Source of the DNA: Bacteroidota bacterium
GTDB taxonomy: Bacteria > Bacteroidota > Bacteroidia > Chitinophagales > Chitinophagaceae
Assembly (NCBI GenBank): GCA_030706685.1
Contig: JAUZOA010000012.1
Location: 35,685 to 99,684, forward strand
DNA: 64,000 nucleotides
Direction of reading: 5' to 3'
Under the pieces are notes generated by a model. The model worked only from the letters and a program-made list of their open reading frames with translations, was not told where the DNA came from and did no database searches. Of the stretch, positions 51,509 to 60,030 are shown piece after piece. A program made the translations under genes and the position numbers. Numbering within the stretch: the stretch's first letter is position 1; every line of letters begins with the position of its first letter.

Positions 51509-52874
51509 AAACGGAAGGATCATTACGGCTTCGGATGATTATGTCGCCGATATATTCACCGAAGGCGAAACAATAAGAGCCATTGGCAGAAACCTCAAGC
51601 TGGATGCCGGCCAGGTAATTGACGCGGCAGGTAAATTGGTTTTCCCCGGTGGCATTGACCCGCATGTGCACCTTGATATGCCTTTTATGGGAACCTATTC
51701 CAGTGATAACTATGAAACAGGAACGAGGGCGGCTTTATTTGGCGGAACGACGATGGTCATTGATTTCATCTTACAAAAGCAAGGCAGTTCCCTGCATTCA
51801 GCGCTGGATGAATGGAAAGGGCGGAGTAATAATAATTGCATCGGCGATTACAGCTTTCATATGGCGGTAACAGATTTTAATGAAGGATCGAAAAGAGAGA
51901 TAAAAGATTTTATAGAGAAAGAAGGTATTACTTCTTTCAAGACATTTATGGCTTATAAAGGCGCATTGATGATTGACGACAGGCAGATGATTGGTCTAAT
52001 GGAAGAAGTAAAAAAATGGGGCGGGTTAATCAATGTTCATGCTACCAATGGCGATATGATTGATTACCTGGTGGCCAAACATAAAGCGGAAGGCAAGCTT
52101 TCCCCCCTTTATCATTATTTATCACAGCCGGAAATAACAGAAGCAGAGGCATCTGAGAGGTTTACCGACATGAGTTTCTATACAGGATGCCCGGGCTATA
52201 TTGTTCATCTTACCTGCGAGGGAGCTTTGAATGCAGTAAGAAATGCTACGAAGAGAAACCAGAAAGTATTTGTAGAAACCTGTATACAATATCTCATCCT
52301 TGATGCTTCTTTATACGAAAAGGACTTTGAAGGCGCCAAATGGGTAATGAGTCCGCCCTTAAGAGAGAAGAAGGACCAGGAAACTTTGTGGGCCGGCATC
52401 AACCAGGGATTGGTGCAAGTTGTCGCTACCGATCATTGTCCTTTCAAATGGGAGCAGAAGCTGATGGGCAAAAATGATTTCTCCAGGATACCGAACGGGC
52501 ATCCTGCTATCGAAAACAGGATGGAACTGCTTTATAGCGAGGGAGTCAATAAAAACAGGATCACTTTAAACAAGTATGTTGAAGTGGCCTGTACCAATCC
52601 TGCAAGGATATTTGGTATGTTTCCAAGAAAAGGAACGATCGCCGTGGGAAGTGACGCGGATATTGTAATTTTTGATCCCCATGAAAAGCACACTCTTTCC
52701 GCAAAGACTCATCATATGAACGTGGATTATTCAGGTTATGAAGGATGGGAGGTAACCGGGAAAGTAAAAACAGTTTTGCTGAGAGGGCAGGTTGCGATTG
52801 ATGATAATAAATGCATGTTGAAAAAAGGGTATGGACAATTTATCAGAAGGAGTAAGGTTTCTCAGGTTATTTAA
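51492..52874 (+). CDS. hydA: Dihydropyrimidinase
   Basis: A 460-residue cyclic amidohydrolase that hydrolyses 5,6-dihydrouracil or dihydrothymine to the N-carbamoyl-beta-amino acid. Metal ligands are visible: HVHLDMPF (two His), the carbamylated Lys in FKTFMAYKGALMIDD, NVHATNGDMI, IVHLTCEGAL, and the Asp of VATDHCPF. Residues for dihydropyrimidine binding (the Tyr in YKG) agree with dihydropyrimidinase; hydantoinase or allantoinase is less likely given PreT/PreA downstream. It overlaps the permease gene, and a four-helix-bundle cassette follows directly after its stop. Confidence 0.92.
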   Translation: MSLLIKNGRIITASDDYVADIFTEGETIRAIGRNLKLDAGQVIDAAGKLVFPGGIDPHVHLDMPFMGTYSSDNYETGTRAALFGGTTMVIDFILQKQGSSLHSALDEWKGRSNNNCIGDYSFHMAVTDFNEGSKREIKDFIEKEGITSFKTFMAYKGALMIDDRQMIGLMEEVKKWGGLINVHATNGDMIDYLVAKHKAEGKLSPLYHYLSQPEITEAEASERFTDMSFYTGCPGYIVHLTCEGALNAVRNATKRNQKVFVETCIQYLILDASLYEKDFEGAKWVMSPPLREKKDQETLWAGINQGLVQVVATDHCPFKWEQKLMGKNDFSRIPNGHPAIENRMELLYSEGVNKNRITLNKYVEVACTNPARIFGMFPRKGTIAVGSDADIVIFDPHEKHTLSAKTHHMNVDYSGYEGWEVTGKVKTVLLRGQVAIDDNKCMLKKGYGQFIRRSKVSQVI

Positions 52875-52880
52875 AATTAG

Positions 52881-53285
52881 GAATTAAGAATTATGAGTTA
52901 TGAATGACAGAAAAGAAAATATCATTGTACAAAAAATATATGCTTTTGCATTGGCAATTGTTCAAATCTATAAACCTTTAACAGAAAAAAGAGAATTTAT
53001 CCTGTCTAAACAATTACTAAGGAGTGGAACATCCATTGGAGCAAATGTTCATGAAGCGGTTAGCGGGAAATCTAAGAAGGATTTTCATAAAATGGGAATA
53101 GCGACTAAGGAGGCCTGCGAAACTTCTTACTGGCTACACCTGCTAAACGATAGTGGCTACATTACACCTGGGGAATTCAGCATATTAAATAATTCGTGCA
53201 ACGTAATAATCAAAATATTAAGCAGTATTATCCTGGCGACCAAAGAAAGACATTTCACTAATTCATAACTCATAATTCTTAATTC
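52881..53285. mobile_element. Inverted-repeat-bounded four-helix-bundle cassette
   Basis: A perfect 25-base inverted repeat, left arm 52881-52905 and right arm 53261-53285 (outer end GAATTAAGAATTATGAGTTA, written outside to inside), encloses one ORF. The ATG (52900-52902) lies within the left arm and the TAA (53266-53268) within the right arm, so ORF and repeats are fused. The arm is built from iterated AATTCAT/AATTATGA words. It interrupts the run of genes between dihydropyrimidinase and beta-ureidopropionase. Confidence 0.75.
52900..53268 (+). CDS. Four-helix-bundle protein (23S rRNA IVP-like)
   Basis: A 122-residue helical protein of the four helix bundle family known from intervening sequences in 23S rRNA genes and related to the Avd proteins of diversity-generating retroelements. 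The family pattern is seen in QKIYAFALAIVQIYKPL, FILSKQLLRSGTSIGANVHEAVSGKSKKDFHKMGIATKEACETSYWL and GEFSILNNSCNVIIKIL. Function unknown; basic faces suggest nucleic acid binding. No reverse transcriptase is near. Enclosed by a 25-base perfect inverted repeat containing its start and stop codons. Confidence 0.88.
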   Translation: MNDRKENIIVQKIYAFALAIVQIYKPLTEKREFILSKQLLRSGTSIGANVHEAVSGKSKKDFHKMGIATKEACETSYWLHLLNDSGYITPGEFSILNNSCNVIIKILSSIILATKERHFTNS

Positions 53286-53298
53286 ATAATTACTCAAC

Positions 53299-54165
53299 AT
53301 GCCAAGAATCATTAAATCGGGACTTATCCAGATGTCATTGCCAAAATCCGAAGGCGAAGGAACCATTGAGGAAATAAAAGAAGCGATGGTGCAAAAGCAT
53401 ATACCCTTGATTGAAGAAGCAGGGAAGACAGGAGTACAGATATTATGCTTCCAGGAAATTTTTAATACGCCTTATTTCTGCCCCGGGCAGGATAAAGCCT
53501 GGTACGAATCGGCCGAAACCGTGCCGGGTCCTACCATTGAGCGGATGCAGGCTTATGCCAAAAAGTATAATATGGTCATGATAGTGCCCGTATATGAAAA
53601 AGAACAGGCGGGGGTGTTATACAATACTGCTGCCGTGATTGATGCCGACGGAACCTATCTTGGCAAATACAGGAAGAACCATATCCCGCATACATCGGGT
53701 TTCTGGGAAAAGTTTTTCTTTAAACCCGGTAATCTTGGTTACCCGGTTTTTCAGACCCGGTATGCAAAGATTGGCGTCTATATTTGTTATGACCGCCATT
53801 TTCCTGATGGCGCAAGAATATTAGGATTAAACGGGGCCGAGATAGTCTATAACCCTTCAGCGACGGTTGCTGGTCTTTCGCAATACCTCTGGAAACTAGA
53901 ACAGCCGGCACATGCGGCCGCCAATGGCTATTTCATGGGTTGTATCAACCGTGTGGGTACAGAAAAACCCTGGAACCTTGGTAAATTCTATGGTTCATCT
54001 TATTTCGTTGACCCAAGAGGGCAGATTTTTGCCCAAGCGAGCGAAGACAAAGATGAATTATTGATCGCGGAATTTGATTTGGATATGATTGAAGAAGTAA
54101 GAAGTGTCTGGCAGTTCTTCAGGGACCGGAGACCGGAGACGTATGGGAAATTGGTTGAATTATAG
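53299..54165 (+). CDS. Beta-ureidopropionase (nitrilase superfamily)
   Basis: A 288-residue C-N hydrolase that would hydrolyse N-carbamoyl-beta-alanine to beta-alanine, CO2 and ammonia, the third step of reductive pyrimidine degradation. The catalytic triad is complete: Glu in LCFQEIFNTPYF, Lys in GKYRKNHIPH, Cys in IGVYICYDRHFPDGARILG. The RHFPDGAR context is typical for carbamoyl-beta-alanine amidohydrolases. Agmatine deiminase pathway relatives (AguB) look similar, but the neighbours favour the pyrimidine role. Confidence 0.9.
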   Translation: MPRIIKSGLIQMSLPKSEGEGTIEEIKEAMVQKHIPLIEEAGKTGVQILCFQEIFNTPYFCPGQDKAWYESAETVPGPTIERMQAYAKKYNMVMIVPVYEKEQAGVLYNTAAVIDADGTYLGKYRKNHIPHTSGFWEKFFFKPGNLGYPVFQTRYAKIGVYICYDRHFPDGARILGLNGAEIVYNPSATVAGLSQYLWKLEQPAHAAANGYFMGCINRVGTEKPWNLGKFYGSSYFVDPRGQIFAQASEDKDELLIAEFDLDMIEEVRSVWQFFRDRRPETYGKLVEL

Positions 54166-54177
54166 GTTGGGGGGAGT

Positions 54178-54273
54178 TAATAGCTAATAGCTAGTAGCTT
54201 TTAGCTTTTCAAATTTGTTTAATAGGATATAAAGAGTGCAGCTTTTCAGATCTGCTAATGGCTGCTAAAAGCT
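54178..54273. repeat. Iterated AGCTAATAGCTAGTAGC repeat with inverted arm, no ORF
   Basis: AGCTAATAGCTAGTAGCTTT-type words (54180-54209) are iterated, and AGCTTTTAGC (54196-54205) pairs with GCTAAAAGCT (54264-54273). It fills most of the 129-base gap between beta-ureidopropionase and preT and has the architecture of an empty cassette. Confidence 0.6.
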
Positions 54274-54294
54274 GTTTCCAATAATTTAAACCAC

Positions 54295-55644
54295 ATGGCT
54301 ATCATCAGTAATAGATTAACCAAAGAGCAATACGAACAAAACTTCAGCGATATTCACCCTCCGTTTGAAAATAAAACAGCGGCGCAGGTGGAGGCGAATC
54401 GCTGCCTGTTTTGTTATGATGCACCCTGCACCAAGAGCTGTCCAACCAGCATTAATATTCCAAAGTTCATCAAACAAATATCCAGCGACAATGTAAAGGG
54501 ATCTGCGCACACTATTTTTATTTCAAATATTATGGGTGCCGGCTGTTCCAAAGTATGCCCGGTAGAGAAATTATGCGAAGGAGCCTGTGTCTATAATTTG
54601 TTGGAAGAAGAACCCATTCCTATTGCGAGGTTACAACGGTATTCTACAGAAATGGCTATGGAAAACAACTGGCAATTGTTTGATCGTAAGCCCTCTAATG
54701 GTAAAAAAGTAGCCATTGTGGGAGCAGGACCTGCCGGATTAAGTTGTGCTCATGTGTTGTCAAGAGAAGGAGTTGATGTAACCATCTATGAAAAAGAAAG
54801 CAAAGGCGGCGGGTTGATGACTTATGGTATTGCCGCGTATAAAGTAACGCCGCAGTTTTGTGAAGATGAGGTAAAGTATATCCTTTCTCTTGGTGGCATT
54901 GAAATAAAATACAACCAGGAATTGGGAAAAAATGTTTCAGTCGCTGATTTGCAAAAGAATTATGATGCCGTTTATCTTGGTATTGGAGTAGGTGTGGCAA
55001 GAAAACTGGATATTCCCGGTGAAGAACTGGAAGGAGTGGTAGACGCGATATCATTTATCTACGATTTACGAAGTAAGGAATATAGAGACATCCCGGTGGG
55101 TGATAAAGTAGCGGTAATTGGTCTTGGAATGACCGCTATTGATGCCGCTACACAAGCTAAAAGGCTTGGTGCAAAAGAAGTAACGATTGTATACCGGAGA
55201 ACAGAGATGGAAAAGCCCTGTACACAAGTTGAACTCGATATTGCCAAATTAGATGGCTGCGGGATTATCTGGCTTGCTGCACCCAAAGAAGTAAAAGGAT
55301 CGAATGGAAAGGTGACGCAACTTATTTGCAGTATTATGAAACCCGGGGAACCCGATGCAAGTGGTCGCCGCTCCCCTGTTGATACAGGAGAAACATTTGC
55401 ATTGGAGGTGGACATGATCATTAAAGCCGCAGGGCAGACGCCTTTTGAAGAATTGGTGAATGGCAACCAGATTAAAAATTCAAAAGGCAAGATTGTGATT
55501 GACAACAACTGCGCTACTAATATTAAAGGAGTGTTTGCAGGCGGCGATGCTGTGAACGGCGGCAAAGAAGTGGTAGATGCTGTGCAGGCAGGAAAAGATG
55601 GAGCAAAAGCGATCCTTGGTTATCTCAAGCTAATCAATAATTAA
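54295..55644 (+). CDS. preT: NAD-dependent dihydropyrimidine dehydrogenase, subunit PreT
   Basis: A 449-residue flavoprotein of the glutamate synthase small subunit type. The N-terminal Fe-S region has CLFCYDAPCTKSC and GAGCSKVCPVEKLCEGACV (about residues 38-103). The FAD motif is VAIVGAGPAGLSCAHVLS, the NAD motif is VAVIGLGMTAIDAA, and GVFAGGDAVNGGKEVVDA is near the end. With PreA it forms the NADH-linked dihydropyrimidine dehydrogenase, passing electrons from NADH through FAD and Fe-S clusters. The preA gene starts 8 bp later. Confidence 0.92.
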   Translation: MAIISNRLTKEQYEQNFSDIHPPFENKTAAQVEANRCLFCYDAPCTKSCPTSINIPKFIKQISSDNVKGSAHTIFISNIMGAGCSKVCPVEKLCEGACVYNLLEEEPIPIARLQRYSTEMAMENNWQLFDRKPSNGKKVAIVGAGPAGLSCAHVLSREGVDVTIYEKESKGGGLMTYGIAAYKVTPQFCEDEVKYILSLGGIEIKYNQELGKNVSVADLQKNYDAVYLGIGVGVARKLDIPGEELEGVVDAISFIYDLRSKEYRDIPVGDKVAVIGLGMTAIDAATQAKRLGAKEVTIVYRRTEMEKPCTQVELDIAKLDGCGIIWLAAPKEVKGSNGKVTQLICSIMKPGEPDASGRRSPVDTGETFALEVDMIIKAAGQTPFEELVNGNQIKNSKGKIVIDNNCATNIKGVFAGGDAVNGGKEVVDAVQAGKDGAKAILGYLKLINN

Positions 55645-55652
55645 TAATTACT

Positions 55653-56921
55653 ATGGCTGATATATCCTCCAATTTTCTCGGTATAAAGTCTCCCAACCCG
55701 TTCTGGCTGGCGAGCGCCCCTCCCACCGATAAAAAATACAACGTGCTTCGCGCCTTTGAAGCCGGCTGGGGTGGTGTGGTGTGGAAAACCCTGGGCTCAC
55801 AGGTGAAAAATGTGTCTTCCCGGTATTCCGCCGTGGATTATAATGGCGCCAAAGTAATGGGCTTTAATAATATCGAACTCATATCCGACCGTCCATTGGA
55901 TATCAACCTGAAAGAAATTACCGAGTGTATTAAATTATTTCCCGACCGCGCCATGATCGTTTCACTGATGGCGGACAATGACAGGAAAAGCTGGCACGAA
56001 TTAATCAAAAAAACGGAAGATACCGGCGCGCATGGTATTGAATTGAATTTTGGTTGCCCGCATGGAATGACGGAGCGCGGTATGGGCGCCACAGTTGGGC
56101 AGGATCCCGAGATCGCCTGTATGGTCGTTGAATGGGTAATGGAAGCGGCGACGATTCCTGTGATAACAAAACTTACCCCGAATGTCCATTCCGTGGTACC
56201 TACAGGAAGATCCGTAGTCAAAGCGGGTACCAATGCTCTTTCCTTGATCAATACTATTCAATCGGTGACAGGGATTGACCTGGACACATTCGTCCCTAAC
56301 CCAAATGTGGGAGGCAAATCTGTGTTCGGCGGTTATTGTGGTCCCGCTGTAAAACCCATCGCCCTGAAAATGCTGACCACGATCGCACAGGATGAATTGA
56401 CAAAAAAAGTTCCCATTTCCGGCATCGGCGGTATCAGTACCTGGAAAGATGCCGTAGAGTTTATGCTACTGGGTGCAAGTAATGTACAGGTTTGTACCGC
56501 CGCGATGAAACATGGGTTCAGGATCATTGAAGACATGACGGAAGGGCTGAACAACTGGATGGATGAAAAAGGGTTTAAAACGGTTAATGATTTTATCGGC
56601 AGGTCAGTAAATACCATCACGCACTGGGAAGATCTTGATATCAACTATCATATTATTGCCAGGATCAACCCCGACAAATGTATTCATTGCGGTCTTTGCT
56701 ATATTGCCTGCGAGGATACCTCGCACCAATCCATCAAACTGGATTATGGCAAACCTTATAACACGTACACGATAATAGAGGAAGAATGTGTGGGTTGCAA
56801 TCTTTGCAAATTAGTTTGCCCGGTAGATAATTGCATTACGATGGAAGTACATCGTAAGGGAGATGAATACCTGAACTGGAAAGAATTTCAGCGGAGGGGA
56901 TTACCGCTGAATGATCATTAA
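55653..56921 (+). CDS. preA: NAD-dependent dihydropyrimidine dehydrogenase, subunit PreA
   Basis: A 422-residue FMN-containing subunit that reduces uracil or thymine. The TIM-barrel dihydroorotate dehydrogenase-like domain (1-310) shows NPFWLASAPPTDKKYNVL, HGIELNFGCPHGMTERGMGA, TKLTPNVHSVVP and PISGIGGISTWKDAVEFMLLGA. The two C-terminal ferredoxin motifs are CIHCGLCYIACED and CVGCNLCKLVCPVDNC. The catalytic Cys seen in mammalian DPD is likely that of FGCPHGM or of the GGYCGPA loop; I cannot decide which. It completes the catabolic cluster. Confidence 0.93.
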   Translation: MADISSNFLGIKSPNPFWLASAPPTDKKYNVLRAFEAGWGGVVWKTLGSQVKNVSSRYSAVDYNGAKVMGFNNIELISDRPLDINLKEITECIKLFPDRAMIVSLMADNDRKSWHELIKKTEDTGAHGIELNFGCPHGMTERGMGATVGQDPEIACMVVEWVMEAATIPVITKLTPNVHSVVPTGRSVVKAGTNALSLINTIQSVTGIDLDTFVPNPNVGGKSVFGGYCGPAVKPIALKMLTTIAQDELTKKVPISGIGGISTWKDAVEFMLLGASNVQVCTAAMKHGFRIIEDMTEGLNNWMDEKGFKTVNDFIGRSVNTITHWEDLDINYHIIARINPDKCIHCGLCYIACEDTSHQSIKLDYGKPYNTYTIIEEECVGCNLCKLVCPVDNCITMEVHRKGDEYLNWKEFQRRGLPLNDH

Positions 56922-56980
56922 AAAAAATGCGGGATGCCCGCTACTGCATCCCGCGACCAAGAACCCATCAATTCACACCG

Positions 56981-57385
56981 TCAATTCACCACTTTTATCA
57001 TTACTGAAGCCGAATCTATTCCTTTGTGACATCCGCCGTCATCGCCCCCCTCATGATGCCAGCAACTGTCTAATGATTGATGCGTGGAATCAAATGCAAT
57101 ATTTCTCATCCTTACACCCACCGTATACGTGCCTGCCTGGTTAAAAGTAAAATAATTGACCGCCCGTGTAGTTATCGTGTAGGTTTGTGCTACAGAAGCA
57201 GAAGGCGTCACTGTCCAGCTGGCTGCATTCCTGTTTGAACTTACCTGTACTGAAACAGTCTGACCGACCACTGCCTGTGTCGTGGAAGCTGTAAGGGTTG
57301 TTTCAGTACTATTGTTACCAGCTTTCTGGCAAGCCGCCAGTCCGGCCAGGGAAAAGGCCGCAATCAACCATGCTTTGCTTTTCAT
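56981..57385 (-). CDS. Small lipoprotein with Ig-like domain
   Basis: A 134-residue lipoprotein. Signal peptide and lipobox are MKSKAWLIAAFSLAGLAACQ (Cys19). The mature part looks like one beta-sandwich (VVGQTVSVQVSSNRNAASWTVTPSASV, FTFNQAGTYTVGVRMRNI). It includes a His, Asp, Cys and Gly-rich insertion (CWHHEGGDDGGCHKGID), which might bind metal. The start at 57385 is favoured over 57394 and 57427, since it starts at the Lys-rich n-region. Function unknown. Confidence 0.65.
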   Translation of the reverse strand: MKSKAWLIAAFSLAGLAACQKAGNNSTETTLTASTTQAVVGQTVSVQVSSNRNAASWTVTPSASVAQTYTITTRAVNYFTFNQAGTYTVGVRMRNIAFDSTHQSLDSCWHHEGGDDGGCHKGIDSASVMIKVVN

Positions 57386-57665
57386 TTGTTCCATTTTTGA
57401 TTTTATTAAAATGTCAGTAAAAAGCAACTTATAAAACAGGCAGGATGTTGACCCGGGAAAATCCCCTGATGCTGCTTATCAGCAATATGATTAATAATAC
57501 GGGTAATGAACCGGTAATAATTTTTTTCATACAAGTCCTGTTTTTTGTTTTTAAAGAATAAGGCTGCTGATCGTTAAAAAAAGAAACCGGGAAGAATGTC
57601 TTTCTTTGAAAGATTACCAGCCATTCTTTTCGGTTGGGTGAGAAAGAGAAAATATTCTTTCCTCT

Positions 57666-59264
57666 TTATAATTTTAATTTCAATCCTGCGGCTAACCCTA
57701 AATAATTGGGACGTGTTTTTACGGAAGCCCCGTCATTGATAGATGTCAATCCAAACTGTCCCGAAGGCGCCAGGGTCAGTGAAAGTTTATTATTCAATTG
57801 CCATTCACCCGTGATGCTGGTTATGGCAGAAAAATAGCCTGGTCGCAATCCCTGCGTTTTGCTGGAAGCCGAAGTTTCATCTGATGTCCCTTTTCCCAGC
57901 ACGGCTGTTGTTGTTCCCTGCAATAAAATATTTGCCTGGCCACCCGCAGCGGCCGACAGGCTAAACTTGCCAAATGATATCCTGTATTCCACCTCGAGCG
58001 GAATACCCAGGTAAGAAAGAGTATTGCGGTTATCTGTCACAGTAATGGTATCACCAATGGGCGGAGTAACTCCGCTATGCGGCGGAATATAAGTGTACCC
58101 GGATGAGCAATCAAAGCGGTAGAGTATATTACCATTATTATCCTGTTCGGCATAGATATCTTTAGGCCTGACCGAGCTTAAGCTTTTTGTATAACTTATC
58201 CCTGTTTGTATTGATATTTTCTTACTTAACCCATAACCCAGCTTTATCCCGCCTGAATAAGCAAAGCTATTCCGTTCGCTCCTTTTGATCTCTTCATGAT
58301 CTTCTATTCGTCCGCCCCCGCCACTACCGGGGCGATAGGGTTTATCATCTGCAATGCTGTTCCATGTAGCATTAGGTGAAAAATAAGCTGAAAGGGAGAA
58401 ACCATAATTCCTGAAAGCCGGGTTAACATGTTTTTTAACAACCGGGTAATTAAGTTTTTCAAGAATAGATAATGATCCGTTTTCAGGAAGGTTCAATGAT
58501 GAGTTCCACCCGGGCGTTATATCTTTTTTCCAGGAATCTGCAGGAGTTAATAAAGCGAAGTATCTTTTTGCCGGGCCAACAGCCTGGATCTCATCGGGGC
58601 TGATTGTTTCAGCAGTAACCAATGAATCCTTATGGTTATTAGTTTTCCTTTTGCCTTTGTTTACTGATGGCGTGATCTCAAAAACAACCTTGTTTTGCAT
58701 GTCACTGCCGGGTGTTTTCTGTTTATGTATTACCTGGTTTTCTTCGTCAGGATGCGTTTCTTTCTTCAGGCTTGCTGTAGTATTCGCAACGTCTTTTTTT
58801 ATACCATTGACTTTGTTTTCATTGGGCGGTGAGACGACAGGTGATGAATGATCCTGTAATGTTTTTTCCCGGGAAACAGAATTGCCTTCCTGATCCGGTG
58901 ACATCGTATTATTATTCTTTTCCTGGCTGGCAGGTCCATTATCTTCTTTTTTTACAGGATTGTTCATGTTACCAGTTGGCTGAGCTGTATTATTTCCCTG
59001 CTGTACATTTTTTTTGCTTGTCCCGGCAACAGTTTCCCTGCCCGGTCGCCTGCCTACAATCTCGTAAAGAAGTACCCCAAGAAACAATATGAGCAGGATG
59101 ACGGCCGCTCTTTTTAGTGTTTGATATTTTTTCTTGTAGATAACGGCGGTATTCTTATCGAGACCAGCTTCAATTTTATCCCATACTTTCCTGGGAGGAT
59201 ATTCTGAATGCCCCTCGATGTTGTCATAAAAAAGCTTATCAATATCGTGTAAAGGTTCACCCAT
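57666..59264 (-). CDS. Inner-membrane-anchored protein with C-terminal beta-barrel, ECF sigma partner
   Basis: A 532-residue protein 8 bp downstream of an ECF sigma factor gene. Residues 1-68 are cytoplasmic and charged (LHDIDKLFYDNIEGHSEYPPRKVWDKIEAGLDK), as in anti-sigma factors. A membrane helix follows (AAVILLILFLGVLLYEIVG, about 69-87). Residues 90-240 are an Asn, Lys, Ser-rich disordered linker. The C-terminal 250 residues are beta-barrel-like (PorT type: GIKLGYGLSKKISIQTGISYTKS, LGIPLEVEYRISFGKFSLSAAAG). It could span the periplasm and couple the outer membrane to sigma activity. Role inferred from layout. Confidence 0.72.
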   Translation of the reverse strand: MGEPLHDIDKLFYDNIEGHSEYPPRKVWDKIEAGLDKNTAVIYKKKYQTLKRAAVILLILFLGVLLYEIVGRRPGRETVAGTSKKNVQQGNNTAQPTGNMNNPVKKEDNGPASQEKNNNTMSPDQEGNSVSREKTLQDHSSPVVSPPNENKVNGIKKDVANTTASLKKETHPDEENQVIHKQKTPGSDMQNKVVFEITPSVNKGKRKTNNHKDSLVTAETISPDEIQAVGPAKRYFALLTPADSWKKDITPGWNSSLNLPENGSLSILEKLNYPVVKKHVNPAFRNYGFSLSAYFSPNATWNSIADDKPYRPGSGGGGRIEDHEEIKRSERNSFAYSGGIKLGYGLSKKISIQTGISYTKSLSSVRPKDIYAEQDNNGNILYRFDCSSGYTYIPPHSGVTPPIGDTITVTDNRNTLSYLGIPLEVEYRISFGKFSLSAAAGGQANILLQGTTTAVLGKGTSDETSASSKTQGLRPGYFSAITSITGEWQLNNKLSLTLAPSGQFGLTSINDGASVKTRPNYLGLAAGLKLKL

Positions 59265-59272
59265 AATTAAAA

Positions 59273-59812
59273 TTATTTAGCAATTAGTTTTTTTTTGGTT
59301 AGCTGCTTTTGCAAATATGTCCGTGCATCTGAAAGGTTCGATTTGGATGTGCCTTCCGAAATTCCGAGCATCTCTGCGATCTCCTTGTGTTTGTAGCCCT
59401 CAAATACATACAGGTTAAAAACCATTTTATAAGCGGGCGGCAAAGACATAACAAGCTGCAGTAATTCCTTGGAGCTGATCTTACTTTCAATCTGCGCCTG
59501 CAAAACAAATTGTTCATTATAGGATTCAATATTCAGAACAGGCGCCAGCCGTGAATTGCTTCTTAGCCGTTGCAAAGAGCAATTCACCATGATTTTCCTG
59601 ACCCAGCCTTCTAGCGAACCTTCTTCCCTGAATTGATGGAGAAATTGAAAAACCTTCAAAAAGCCTTCCTGTAGAACCTCTTCCGCCTCTTCCCTGTTCT
59701 TTGAATAACGAAGACATACCACGAACATCTTTGGGGCAAACATGGCATAAAGGGTTGACTGGGCTTGCCTGTCCCCTTCAATACAACTCTTAATGAGGTT
59801 TGCTTCAATCAA
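59273..59812 (-). CDS. RNA polymerase ECF-type sigma factor
   Basis: About 179 residues from a TTG at 59812; an ATG at 59914 gives 213 residues but adds an aromatic leader without family likeness. Region 2 is LIKSCIEGDRQAQSTLYAMFAPKMFVVCLRYSKNREEAEEVLQEGFLKVFQFLHQFREEGSLEGWVRKIMVN. Region 4 is LVMSLPPAYKMVFNLYVFEGYKHKEIAEMLGISEGTSKSNLSDARTYLQKQL, with the typical SKS recognition helix. It is transcribed with the membrane/beta-barrel protein and presumably controlled by it. Confidence 0.9.
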   Translation of the reverse strand: MIEANLIKSCIEGDRQAQSTLYAMFAPKMFVVCLRYSKNREEAEEVLQEGFLKVFQFLHQFREEGSLEGWVRKIMVNCSLQRLRSNSRLAPVLNIESYNEQFVLQAQIESKISSKELLQLVMSLPPAYKMVFNLYVFEGYKHKEIAEMLGISEGTSKSNLSDARTYLQKQLTKKKLIAK

Positions 59813-60030
59813 TAAACAGTGGCATTTGTAATAGTAAGATGTATAATCATTAAAAAGAGGTTGGGTTGGCTTAAAAATAAAAAATATCCGGGTTAATGGA
59901 TGGTTTTTTAACATACTCCATAGTACCGGGATGGCGGTTACCGCCGAAGCACCCCTAAGTAAGTTTACCTTTTCTTTCTGGCTTCATATTTGCAATTTTG
60001 GCTGGCGAAAACCACTATAAGCCACACATT

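Noticed and set aside
52900..53268. Diversity-generating retroelement accessory gene avd
   Set aside because: No reverse transcriptase, template repeat or variable repeat is visible; the IVP-like assignment is enough.
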